DNA of 20,705 nt from Candidatus Gastranaerophilales bacterium (lineage in GTDB: Bacteria > Cyanobacteriota > Vampirovibrionia > Gastranaerophilales > Gastranaerophilaceae): positions 7,655-28,359 of the forward strand of contig QAMI01000063.1 of assembly GCA_003150395.1 (NCBI GenBank), given 5' to 3'. Each line of letters begins with the position of its first letter. The stretch's first letter is position 1. The translations under genes and the position numbers were made by a program. Under the pieces are notes generated by a model, which was not told where the DNA came from, did no database searches, and worked only from the letters and a program-made list of their open reading frames with translations. Below, in pieces: positions 1 to 7,584 of the stretch.

Positions 1-31
1 TAAATGACACATTTTGGATTCCTTGAATCAT
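1..31 (-). CDS. Start of an unidentified protein, cut by the window edge
   Basis: Only the first ten codons are inside the window; they read MIQGIQNVSF on the minus strand. The call rests on a very good ribosome binding site, AAAGGAG (minus strand, positions 44-38), six bases before the ATG at 31-29, and on a possible TATAAT further upstream. It lies in the same orientation as anmK, 130 bases downstream of that gene's stop codon. Ten residues are too few to name a family. Confidence 0.55.
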   Translation of the reverse strand, partial: MIQGIQNVSF

Positions 32-77
32 CTTTTTCTCCTTTAAATTGTTTTTGGGGTAATAAATTTAGTTTGAT

Positions 78-83
78 ATTATA
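78..83 (-). promoter_or_regulatory. Possible -10 element for the gene leaving the left edge
   Basis: A perfect TATAAT sits on the minus strand in the 130-base gap between anmK and the partial gene at 1-31, about 46 bases before its start codon. No good -35 box is seen at the usual distance, so this is tentative. Confidence 0.3.
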
Positions 84-161
84 TTTATAACCCGAAAAAA
101 GTAATAATTGCCATACCATACAATTTTGTTTACAAATATTAATGTAACACTAAAAGGTAAT

Positions 162-1292
162 TTAACAATTAGCCGATTTACCTAATATTGTACGGCGACG
201 TGCACCTGTGCATTCCGGGAGATTGTTAGGAATATTGTAGTAAGTGCAATATCCAAGAAGCGCAAAAGCCATTACTTCTTTAAAATTATTTGAAATCCCG
301 TATGTTTCATGAGTTTTTAAATCAATATGTTTTGGTAAATAATGTCTTAAATATTTCATTAAAGTCGGGTTATAAGCTCCGCCGCCGCCAACAACGACTT
401 CATTAATATCAACGTTATTATATACAAATCTTTCATATGCTTGAGTAATTGATTTTGCTGTTAAAGCGGTTAAGGTTGCAATTATATCTTTTGGTTCATG
501 CGGTGCAAAGCGGAGTGCATTTTCCACATAATCAGAGGTAAAATATTCCCTTCCTGTAGTTTTTGGAGGATTTTTGAAGTAATACTCATCCTGCAAAAGA
601 CATTCAAGCCAGCTTTCAGATATCATACCAGAGTTTGCAATTTCTCCGTTAATATCGTAAGGTTTAGCAAAGAATTTTTGGGCGCAATAGTCAATCATCA
701 TATTTCCAGGGCCAGTGTCAAATCCAAAAGTGGCATGCTCTTTTGAGACAACAGTAACGTTAGAAATTCCGCCAATATTTTGTATACAGAAATTTTTCTT
801 TAATGGTTTAAACCATTTTTCGTCAGCAAAACACACCAGAGGAGCACCTTCTCCGCCGCAGGCAATATCAGCTTCACGGAAATTAGAAATTGTCAGGCAG
901 CCAGTTTGTTCTGCAATTATCGCACTTTCTCCAATTTGCAGCGTACTTTTTAAAGATACTCCATCTAATTTTTCATCAAATGGGAAATGATAAATTGTCT
1001 GTCCATGACTTGATATAAAATCAGGTTTTCCATGCTCGGAAATTATAAGATTTGCGGCATCAGCAAAGCATTTTCCAACAGCAAAATTCATCTGACATAC
1101 ATCTTTTACTGAAGCCTCACCGTTAAAAAGCTGAAAAAGTTTCGCCTGAATATGTTCCGGATATTTATAGTTAATTCCATGGATTAACTTACAGCTTAAG
1201 TCGGGATTAACAACACAAAGCCCAGCATCAATACTATCACACGATGTTCCGGACATTAATGCTATAATTTTTTTTGTTTCTAACTCCTGCAT
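162..1292 (-). CDS. anmK: Anhydro-N-acetylmuramic acid kinase (AnmK)
   Basis: Cytoplasmic sugar kinase of peptidoglycan recycling. It converts 1,6-anhydro-MurNAc plus ATP to MurNAc-6-phosphate, opening the anhydro ring while phosphorylating. The 376-residue length is normal for the family. Visible signatures are the N-terminal phosphate loop MSGTSCDSIDAGL (about residues 13-25), a GGEGAPLV segment (146-153), NIGGISNVT (172-180), the FDTGPGN motif (191-197) carrying the presumed catalytic Asp192, and a C-terminal VVGGGGAYNP stretch. The family usually has MSGTS-x-DG; here it is MSGTSCDS, a mild variation. No murQ-type etherase is visible nearby. No Shine-Dalgarno precedes the ATG; a -10-like TAAAAT ends nine bases before it, so the mRNA may have almost no leader. 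Confidence 0.93.
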   Translation of the reverse strand: MQELETKKIIALMSGTSCDSIDAGLCVVNPDLSCKLIHGINYKYPEHIQAKLFQLFNGEASVKDVCQMNFAVGKCFADAANLIISEHGKPDFISSHGQTIYHFPFDEKLDGVSLKSTLQIGESAIIAEQTGCLTISNFREADIACGGEGAPLVCFADEKWFKPLKKNFCIQNIGGISNVTVVSKEHATFGFDTGPGNMMIDYCAQKFFAKPYDINGEIANSGMISESWLECLLQDEYYFKNPPKTTGREYFTSDYVENALRFAPHEPKDIIATLTALTAKSITQAYERFVYNNVDINEVVVGGGGAYNPTLMKYLRHYLPKHIDLKTHETYGISNNFKEVMAFALLGYCTYYNIPNNLPECTGARRRTILGKSANC

Positions 1293-1301
1293 ACAATAAA
1301 T

Positions 1302-1330
1302 ATTTTACAGACATGCTTTTTTTCAAGCAA
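1302..1330 (-). promoter_or_regulatory. Candidate anmK promoter
   Basis: On the minus strand TTGCTT (1330-1325), a 17-base spacer and TAAAAT (1307-1302) form a plausible sigma-70-type promoter. The expected start of transcription would be about three bases before the anmK ATG at 1292, giving a nearly leaderless message. This agrees with the lack of a ribosome binding site there. Confidence 0.4.
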
Positions 1331-1457
1331 GTTTACAAATATACTGTTACAATAAAACAGTGACAACTATTGACCCCAAATTTCCTCTAAAACTTTTTTA
1401 CAAACTCATAAATTTAAATAAAAAAATATCCCTAATCAGTTTACTGCCAACACCTCA

Positions 1458-1598
1458 TTAAACTTTTTTGCCATCACCTCTTTTTCTTTTACTATCCTTT
1501 ACCTGCTGCTCCCATGCCTTAAACTTAAAGCATCCTCCTGCACCATTCCGGTAGCTGTAATTATTATTTTTGATAATTGCCGGATTTCCCGACCACAC
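1458..1598 (-). CDS. Possible small or remnant ORF, 46 residues, in the gap between anmK and the WYL genes
   Basis: The 580-base gap 1293-1872 holds no long gene. On the minus strand a frame opening with GTG directly after a stop codon encodes 46 residues with a plausible protein composition: an aromatic and Gly-rich middle (YSYRNGAGGCFKFKAWEQQV) and a Lys/Arg-rich tail. No ribosome binding site precedes the GTG. It may be the surviving end of a decayed gene or a chance frame. I do not recognise it. The rest of the gap is AT-rich and holds only promoter-like motifs. Confidence 0.2.
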   Translation of the reverse strand: MWSGNPAIIKNNNYSYRNGAGGCFKFKAWEQQVKDSKRKRGDGKKV

Positions 1599-1794
1599 TT
1601 ATAATGTAACTTTAAGTTAAAAGTTTGACAAGCAAAAAAAAATTAATTAAATTTTACAATTGACCATGCCCCTAGATTTTATGCGAAAAAATTCAAGTTC
1701 TTAAATCTTAATGAAGAAATCTTAATGAAAAAACGTAAATTTTGTGCATTTTTTTGATTGACAAAATAAAATTAGAGGAAAGCTTTTTTTATAG

Positions 1795-1800
1795 TATAAT
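1795..1800 (+). promoter_or_regulatory. Candidate -10 element for the WYL regulator pair
   Basis: A perfect TATAAT overlapping a preceding TATAGT lies 72 bases before the first WYL gene. The best -35 match at 17 bases is a weak TTAGAG (1772-1777); a perfect TTGACA at 1758-1763 is too far away for a standard spacer. This may be an activator-dependent or autoregulated promoter. Confidence 0.35.
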
Positions 1801-1872
1801 TTTAGTATTGAATTATAAACAATTGTTTGTGTAAATTAAAATATTACAGATTAAGAATTTCGGGAACATTAA

Positions 1873-2805
1873 ATGAAAGAATTTATAAAAAATAATAAAA
1901 TTACATACAACTTAATGTCATTTACGGCATTTAAAACACTCTTAATATTTTCACTGCTTCTTGAAGCACCCCGCTCATATCAGGAAATAATTGACTATTT
2001 TGACACGCATGACTTTATCAATGAAAAAATCTCAGTTGATACAATAAGAGTTTACATAAATTCCTTAAGACGTGCCGGCTGTGTAATTTCAAAAACAAAA
2101 AGAGCAGAAGGCTCAAAATTCATTCTGGTTTCACACCCTTTTGAACTTACAATTACGCCTGAGCAAATCAAGCCTATTTCCAGAGTTTATAAAACAATAG
2201 CAAAGACTATTGAAGTTTCAGAATTAATTATGCTTGAAAAATTCTTAAGGAAAATAGCTTCGAACATAAAAAATGAGGATTTTGAAAACGCTTTAAATAA
2301 AACTTCTTTACTGTCTGGCATTGAAATAGAACTTTTAGAAAAGCTTTTAGAATGCTGCAATGAGAACAAACAAATTATTTTAAAATACAATTCACCTCGT
2401 TCCGGGCAGACGAATTTGGAAATAATATGCGAAAAAATGGGATTTGAAAATGGCAAATTATATCTATATGGAACGAGCCTTGATTTTAGCCAGTCAAGCT
2501 ACCTGCTTGCCGCAAGAATTATTGGAATAGAGCAAATTAAACCTGGAAAATCTGACAAAGTTGACATTGAAGAACTAAAAATAAAATTTAAAGTTAGGGC
2601 CGATTATCGAGAACTGCAGCTGAAAGATAACGAAAAATTACTTGAAATTTCTAATAATAATACACTTATAGAAGCAGTTTCTTCAAATAAATTCGCATTA
2701 AAACAAAGAATCCTGTCTTTCGGAAGCGCTTGCACAGTTCTGGAGCCAGAGGATTTCAAACAGGAAATTATTACCACACTAAAAAGAATGAGGGCTGAAT
2801 ACTAA
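1873..2805 (+). CDS. WYL-domain transcriptional regulator, first of a tandem pair
   Basis: Protein of 310 residues with the layout of WYL regulators. The N-terminal winged-helix-like part (about 15-110) contains FKTLLIFSLLLEAPRSYQEI and an SVDTIRVYINSLRRAGCVI recognition-helix-like stretch. A helical linker follows, then a WYL-type beta domain (about 165-225) with the typical run ILKYNSP..., CEKMGFENGKLYLYGTS and the YLLAARIIGIE strand. A C-terminal extension ends in a VLEPEDFKQEI segment. WYL proteins act as DNA-binding regulators that sense a ligand, often single-stranded DNA or nucleotides, and often respond to DNA damage. The gene stops one base before the next WYL gene, so the two are surely cotranscribed. 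The literal WYL tripeptide is replaced (LYLYG). No Shine-Dalgarno is seen. Confidence 0.75.
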   Translation: MKEFIKNNKITYNLMSFTAFKTLLIFSLLLEAPRSYQEIIDYFDTHDFINEKISVDTIRVYINSLRRAGCVISKTKRAEGSKFILVSHPFELTITPEQIKPISRVYKTIAKTIEVSELIMLEKFLRKIASNIKNEDFENALNKTSLLSGIEIELLEKLLECCNENKQIILKYNSPRSGQTNLEIICEKMGFENGKLYLYGTSLDFSQSSYLLAARIIGIEQIKPGKSDKVDIEELKIKFKVRADYRELQLKDNEKLLEISNNNTLIEAVSSNKFALKQRILSFGSACTVLEPEDFKQEIITTLKRMRAEY

Positions 2806-2806
2806 T

Positions 2807-3730
2807 ATGAAAAAAATAAGTGAAAAATACAATGAAGCCTGTATAAAAGTTTTTGATATGCTGAAATTGTTATCAAACGGAACAGCTCATTACAGCGATA
2901 TAATAGAACTTTTTAATCCTGATGAAAATAATCCTACTGCCGGTGCGCATGTTATTTTGAATAAATATTTAAATACACTGAAAATTTTTGGAATTAACAT
3001 CTACAAATCAAAAAATATTTATTATTTACAGAATTCTTTTTATTCGTTAAATTTAGACAAAAATGACATCAAAATGTTACAGCTTTTAAAAACATCTGGT
3101 CTAATTCTTTCAAATACCAAACAGAAGGAGCAGTTTGACAATTTTGTACATGATGTTGAAATGCGTCTAACTAGTACATCAAGAGAGCTTTTAAATAGCA
3201 CAAACGATTCAGACAATCTTCGCAGAAGCGAATATTTTACAAAATACAGGGATTTAATCTCAAAATGTGAAGGTTATTGCAATGATAACTCAAAGCTTGA
3301 AATAAGTTTTTATGCAGATTCAAAAGAATATAAACTTATTTGCACGCCCAAAGATATCACTTTTATTAACCAAAATATATATTTGTCAGTTTTTAACCAT
3401 TTAAGCAGGCAAATTTTTGACATTCCAATTGATAAAATTACTACAATAAAACAAATGCCTGTTGTTTCTGCAACCCGCGAAGCGCCCATGACGGTTGTAT
3501 ACAAAATCAGAAATAATCTAGCCAAAGCATACAGACTAAGAGAATGGGAATCCACAGATGGCAAAATAGACGAAGATGGCTGGCTCACAATTGTTAATAA
3601 CAACGAAAACTTTGATGTCTTAATAAAAAGATTAATGCGCTACGATGTATGCTGTCAGGTTGTTTCACCGAAAAACTTTAGAGAACGCATGCTTTCAACA
3701 ATAGACGAAACATTGTCTAATTATGAATAA
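2807..3730 (+). CDS. WYL-domain transcriptional regulator, second of a tandem pair
   Basis: Protein of 307 residues with the same overall plan as its upstream neighbour but strongly diverged. The N-terminal helix-turn-helix region (about 10-80) contains YNEACIKVFDMLKLLSNGTA and a YLNTLKIFGINIYKSKNIYYL wing-like part. The WYL-like beta domain (about 165-220) shows LEISFYADSKEYKLICTPKDI and NQNIYLSVFNHLS. The C-terminal WCX-like domain contains NFDVLIKRLMRYDVCCQVVSP and FRERML. It begins one base after the stop of the first gene. Tandem WYL pairs such as actinobacterial PafB/PafC act together in the DNA-damage response, so a heteromeric regulator is a reasonable inference. Placement 52 bases before dnaE is suggestive but not proof of a link. 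Confidence 0.72.
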   Translation: MKKISEKYNEACIKVFDMLKLLSNGTAHYSDIIELFNPDENNPTAGAHVILNKYLNTLKIFGINIYKSKNIYYLQNSFYSLNLDKNDIKMLQLLKTSGLILSNTKQKEQFDNFVHDVEMRLTSTSRELLNSTNDSDNLRRSEYFTKYRDLISKCEGYCNDNSKLEISFYADSKEYKLICTPKDITFINQNIYLSVFNHLSRQIFDIPIDKITTIKQMPVVSATREAPMTVVYKIRNNLAKAYRLREWESTDGKIDEDGWLTIVNNNENFDVLIKRLMRYDVCCQVVSPKNFRERMLSTIDETLSNYE

Positions 3731-3767
3731 TAAAAATTTACAATAAGTGTTATTCAAATTTATTGTG

Positions 3768-3776
3768 TGCTAGCAT
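3768..3776 (+). promoter_or_regulatory. Extended -10 promoter of dnaE, leaderless configuration
   Basis: The sequence TGC-TAGCAT followed by exactly six bases and then the dnaE ATG places the expected transcription start on or next to the start codon. No Shine-Dalgarno and no clear -35 box are seen. Two other genes in this window (starts at 15123 and 17584) have the same TGC-TANNAT spacing, which strengthens the call. Confidence 0.5.
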
Positions 3777-3782
3777 GATTAT

Positions 3783-6700
3783 ATGAGCACACAACCATAC
3801 GTACCATTACATCTGCATACGGAATATTCACTGCTTGATGGAGCAATCAGAATAAAGGAACTGATTGATTTTGCAAAAGAAGCAGGCATGCCAGCTGTTG
3901 CGATTACTGACCATGGCGTTATGTACGGAGATATGGAACTTTATACAACAGCCAAAGAAAACGGAATTAAACCAATTTTAGGCTGCGAGTTTTACGTTCA
4001 TGACGGAGATATTGAAGAAAAAAATAAACTTCACAACCCTTGCTATCACCTAGTTTTACTTGCAAAAAATAAAGCAGGATATCAAAACCTTTTAAAATTA
4101 ACTTCAACAGCCTGGTGTAAAGGACGTTATGTCCATCCGCGTATTAATTTTGAACTTTTAAAAGAACACTCAGAAGGTTTGATTTGTCTTTCGGCATGCT
4201 TGGGCGGCGAAGTACTTCAAATGCTTTTAAAAGGCGATTACAACGCTGCGAAAGCATGCGCACAGCAATATAAAGATTTATTTGGAGAAGATTATTACAT
4301 TGAACTTCAAGATCATGGTATTGATGAACAAAAACGAACAAATCCGGAGCTTATAAGGCTTGCAAAAGAACTTGATATCAAAATGGTTATCACAAACGAC
4401 TCGCATTACTTGCGCAAAGAAGATGCTGACATGCATGACACATTGCTTTGTATGCAGACAAACAGTGATAAAGATGACCCTAACAGATTTCACTTTCCGG
4501 GCAATGAATTCTATGTAAAAACACCTGAGCAATTGCGTGATGCTTTCAAATGGATGGATTCTGAGACTTTCGACGAATGCATTAAGAATACTGTTGACAT
4601 TGCGGAAAAATGTCATTTGATTATTGAACTCGGGAAAAGTCCGCTTCCTGATTACAAAGTTCCGCAAGGTTTTACAATTGAATCCTATCTTGAACATTTG
4701 GTTTACGAAGGCTTGAAAAAACGGTACGGAGAAGTCTCAAAAGACCTTAAAGAACGCACTGACTATGAACTCAGCGTAATCAATCAGATGGGTTTTGCTG
4801 CATACTTTTTGATTACGTGGGATTTCATTCACTATGCCAAAACACATGGTATTCCGGTCGGACCCGGAAGAGGTTCAGCCGCAGGTTCGGTTGTTGCATA
4901 TGCTCTTGAAATCACAGACCTTGACCCGATTAAGCATAAATTGTTGTTCGAAAGATTTTTGAATCCAGAACGTTTCACCATGCCCGATGTCGATATTGAC
5001 TTTTGTATTGAGCGCCGCGGGGAGGTTATTGACTACGTTACGCAAAAATACGGTGAAGATAAAGTCTGCCAGATTATTACATTTGGAACCTATGCGGCAA
5101 AAGCAGCATTAAAAGGCATCTGCCGAATTCTAAAAGTTCCGTTTTCAGAAAGCAACAAACTTGCAGGATTAATCGAACCTGCAATTGAAATTGCGCAGGC
5201 AACAAATCCTAAAGCAAAAACTTTAAAAGATGCAATGCAATACGACGGGTCTGAGCTTAAAGCACTTTATGAGAAAGATGAACAGCTTCCGGCAGGCGAC
5301 CCGATGGAGGGAAAAACAGTCGGAGTTAAGAAGATTGTTGACCTGGCAATTGGTATTGAAGGCATTAAAAACAACACAGGCACGCACGCGGCCGGTGTAA
5401 TTATTTCGCGAGTTCCGCTGGATGAAATAATTCCTGTTCAGCCATCAAAAGACGGAATTGTTCAAACCGGTTATCCCCCGCATGACGTTACTGAAGTTTT
5501 AAGCCTTTTAAAAATGGACTTTTTGGGGCTTCGAAACCTCACAACAATTTACAAAACCGTTGACTTAATCAAAGAACAGCAGGGAATTGAAGTTGATATA
5601 AACAATATTCCGCTTGATGACAAACCTGTTTACGACATGCTTATGACAGGCGACACAGACGGCGTTTTCCAGCTTGAATCACAGGGGATGAAAAACCTTG
5701 TAAAAAGGTTAAAACCAGACGTTTTTGAAGATTTAGGCGCTCTTGTTGCACTTTTCAGACCCGGTCCGCTGGATTCAGGCATGGTTACGGACTTTGTTGA
5801 AAGAAAACACGGACGCCAGGCTATTTCATATGCCCACCCGCTTCTGGAACCGGTTTTGAAAGACACTTACGGAACAATTGTGTATCAGGAACAGATTATG
5901 CAGGTGTTTCAGGTGCTTGCAGATTACACACTCGGTCAAGCGGACATGGTTCGTCGTATGATGGGTAAGAAAAAAGTCGATGAAATGGAAAAACAAAAAG
6001 GTAAATTCATCGAACGCTCAGCCCAGCATGGGATGTCTTCAAAAGATGCAGAAGCCTTGTTTAACCAAATTCTCGCTTTCGCTTCTTACTGTTTTAACCG
6101 GTCGCATTCAGCCGCATACGCTTTTGTTGCGTATCAGACCGCATATTTGAAATGCCATTATCCTGTTGAATATCTTTCAGCACTTCTTTCAAGCGTATCA
6201 AGCGATCAGGAAAAAACGCAGCTTTACATAGAAGAAGCTCTTAAAAAAGGCATAAAAGTTCTTCCGCCAGATATTAATCACTCAATGGCAACATTCACAC
6301 CTGACCAGGGCAACATCCGATTCGGACTAGCCTCAATCAAGCAGGTTGGCGAAGGTGTAATTGAAGAAATTATCAAAGAACGCAAAGAAAACGGGCCTTT
6401 CAAATCAATTTACGATTATATTAAGCGTTTAGATTCAAAATGCAGCAATAAAAAGACACTTGAAGGTTTGATTAAGGCTGGTGCGTTTGCAAACATTGAA
6501 AAAAGCCGCAAGCAGTTAATGGAAAATATGGATTACATTACTGCAACAGCCTCAAAAGAAGCTAAAGCAAAAGAAAGCGGTCAGGGAAGTCTTTTTGACC
6601 TTCTGGGAAGTTCAGCTGAAATTGATGATGCGAAATTCAAGCTTTCAGGAAGCGATGAAGAATATAGCCAGCGCGAAATCCAGCTTTTCGAAAAAGAATT

Positions 6701-7337
6701 CCTCGGATTTTACGTAACCAGCCATCCGTTATCAACAATCAGAGATAAATTACCATTTTTGATGACGCATAAAATTTCAGAAATTCCGGAATTACCAAAC
6801 GACAAAGTTGTTACAATCTGCGGACTGATTACGGCCGCAAGACAGATTCCGACGAAGAAAGATCCGACAAAGTTCATAAGATTTGTAACAATAGAAGATT
6901 TGTCGGGTAAAATTGACGTAATATGTTTTAACAGACAAATTCAGGAATACGGTTCGTTCCTTGATGTTGAGCAGCGCACAATAATTTCAGGAAAAGTTAG
7001 CCGCAGGGGCGACGACGAACCGCCGGTACTTATAGTTGATTCCGTAAAACCAGTTGATAATTCGAACATTTTCACAATTGAAATTAAAGACGACTTCAAA
7101 TTTGAAGAACTTGTGTATATGAAAAATCTTTTATGTGAGCATGCTGGTTCTGACCCGTTAATGATAAAGTTAAAAGATGACAGCGGAGATGTCAAAATTC
7201 TTACGGCTTCAATGTTTTGGGTAAATTCATCAAACAAACTTGCAGACGCATTGCGGAGTAAATTCAACGAACGAATCGGCATAAACATTCGTTCCCTTGA
7301 TGCGCAGGAAGACAAAGAAGAAGCTCTCAGTGCATAA
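3783..7337 (+). CDS. dnaE: DNA polymerase III alpha subunit (DnaE)
   Basis: Catalytic subunit of the replicative polymerase, 1184 residues, normal for the DnaE1 class. The N-terminal PHP domain starts at once (YVPLHLHTEYSLLDGA, residues 6-21) and keeps ITDHGVMYG, VHDG and NDSHYL metal-site motifs. The palm/fingers region has GPGRGSAAGS near residue 360 and PDVDIDF at 401-407, whose Asp402/404 match the E. coli catalytic aspartates. Further on are GTHAAGVIIS, LLKMDFLGLRNL (third catalytic Asp) and the FNRSHSAAYA segment. A helix-hairpin-helix part follows. A C-terminal OB fold (about 1005-1090) contains VVTICGLITAARQI and FVTIEDLSGKIDVICF. The start is fixed by the PHP motif. No ribosome binding site precedes it; an extended -10 six bases upstream suggests a leaderless mRNA. 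It probably has its own promoter rather than depending on the WYL genes. Confidence 0.97.
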   Translation: MSTQPYVPLHLHTEYSLLDGAIRIKELIDFAKEAGMPAVAITDHGVMYGDMELYTTAKENGIKPILGCEFYVHDGDIEEKNKLHNPCYHLVLLAKNKAGYQNLLKLTSTAWCKGRYVHPRINFELLKEHSEGLICLSACLGGEVLQMLLKGDYNAAKACAQQYKDLFGEDYYIELQDHGIDEQKRTNPELIRLAKELDIKMVITNDSHYLRKEDADMHDTLLCMQTNSDKDDPNRFHFPGNEFYVKTPEQLRDAFKWMDSETFDECIKNTVDIAEKCHLIIELGKSPLPDYKVPQGFTIESYLEHLVYEGLKKRYGEVSKDLKERTDYELSVINQMGFAAYFLITWDFIHYAKTHGIPVGPGRGSAAGSVVAYALEITDLDPIKHKLLFERFLNPERFTMPDVDIDFCIERRGEVIDYVTQKYGEDKVCQIITFGTYAAKAALKGICRILKVPFSESNKLAGLIEPAIEIAQATNPKAKTLKDAMQYDGSELKALYEKDEQLPAGDPMEGKTVGVKKIVDLAIGIEGIKNNTGTHAAGVIISRVPLDEIIPVQPSKDGIVQTGYPPHDVTEVLSLLKMDFLGLRNLTTIYKTVDLIKEQQGIEVDINNIPLDDKPVYDMLMTGDTDGVFQLESQGMKNLVKRLKPDVFEDLGALVALFRPGPLDSGMVTDFVERKHGRQAISYAHPLLEPVLKDTYGTIVYQEQIMQVFQVLADYTLGQADMVRRMMGKKKVDEMEKQKGKFIERSAQHGMSSKDAEALFNQILAFASYCFNRSHSAAYAFVAYQTAYLKCHYPVEYLSALLSSVSSDQEKTQLYIEEALKKGIKVLPPDINHSMATFTPDQGNIRFGLASIKQVGEGVIEEIIKERKENGPFKSIYDYIKRLDSKCSNKKTLEGLIKAGAFANIEKSRKQLMENMDYITATASKEAKAKESGQGSLFDLLGSSAEIDDAKFKLSGSDEEYSQREIQLFEKEFLGFYVTSHPLSTIRDKLPFLMTHKISEIPELPNDKVVTICGLITAARQIPTKKDPTKFIRFVTIEDLSGKIDVICFNRQIQEYGSFLDVEQRTIISGKVSRRGDDEPPVLIVDSVKPVDNSNIFTIEIKDDFKFEELVYMKNLLCEHAGSDPLMIKLKDDSGDVKILTASMFWVNSSNKLADALRSKFNERIGINIRSLDAQEDKEEALSA

Positions 7338-7361
7338 TGCAAATAAAAAAATAAAAAACAC

Positions 7362-7389
7362 TTGCAAAAAAAAATTTAGCATGTATTAT
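7362..7389 (+). promoter_or_regulatory. tRNA-Gly promoter
   Basis: TTGCAA (7362-7367), a 16-base spacer and TATTAT (7384-7389) lie 16 bases upstream of the tRNA 5' end. The spacing fits a sigma-70 promoter with a very short tRNA leader. Confidence 0.55.
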
Positions 7390-7405
7390 AAAGAAGTAAC
7401 CCAAT

Positions 7406-7480
7406 GCGGGGGTAATTCAGTGGTAGAATGCCTCCTTGCCAAGGAGGATGTCGCGAGTTCGAGCCTCGTCTCCCGCTCCA
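7406..7480 (+). tRNA. tRNA-Gly (anticodon GCC), target of the integrated element
   Basis: A 75-nt cloverleaf with encoded CCA. The acceptor arms GCGGGGG and CTCCCGC pair with one G-U. The anticodon stem CCTCC/GGAGG holds the loop TTGCCAA with anticodon GCC at 7438-7440. The T arm has the GTTCGAG motif (7457-7463). The discriminator base is T. The 3' half from the anticodon loop on is identical to a second copy at 17834-17879, so this half was supplied by the integrated element and the gene stays functional. Confidence 0.97.
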
Positions 7481-7481
7481 T
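7436..7481 (+). repeat. attL core, 46-bp direct repeat, left copy
   Basis: Starts at the TTGCCAA anticodon loop and ends one base after CCA. It is identical to 17834-17879 and diverges on both sides. The loop is flanked by the inverted arms CCTCC and GGAGG, the kind of symmetric site that tyrosine integrases use for strand exchange, so crossover probably occurs in or near the anticodon loop. Confidence 0.92.
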
Positions 7482-7485
7482 AAAG

Positions 7486-7512
7486 AAGAGCCTAACTTTC
7501 AGGCTCTTTTTT
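7486..7512 (+). terminator. Rho-independent terminator after tRNA-Gly, carried by the element
   Basis: Perfect 8-bp stem AAGAGCCT/AGGCTCTT around a 7-base loop, running into six T residues. It lies inside the element, beyond the 46-bp core, so the element brings its own terminator for the tRNA it rebuilds. A different terminator stands in the equivalent place beyond the right copy (17890-17911). Confidence 0.85.
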
Positions 7513-7546
7513 ATTTGCTGATTTTCTGCAAAAATAACTCAAGTGC

Positions 7547-7561
7547 TCACCAAATGTTCAC
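7547..7561 (+). repeat. Candidate integrase arm-type site, left
   Basis: TCACCAAATGTTCAC matches 14 of 15 positions with the site at 17701-17715 near the other end of the element, in the same orientation. Each copy holds two TCAC units 11 bases apart, about one helical turn. Placement in the non-coding strip between the core and the integrase gene fits binding by the integrase N-terminal arm-binding domain. Confidence 0.55.
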
Positions 7562-7584
7562 CATATTTTTTATGCGGTAATTTT

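Noticed and set aside
7297..7521. Plus-strand open frame of 74 codons covering the dnaE end and the tRNA
   Set aside because: It overlaps dnaE out of frame and reads straight through tRNA-Gly and its terminator, so it is a shadow frame.
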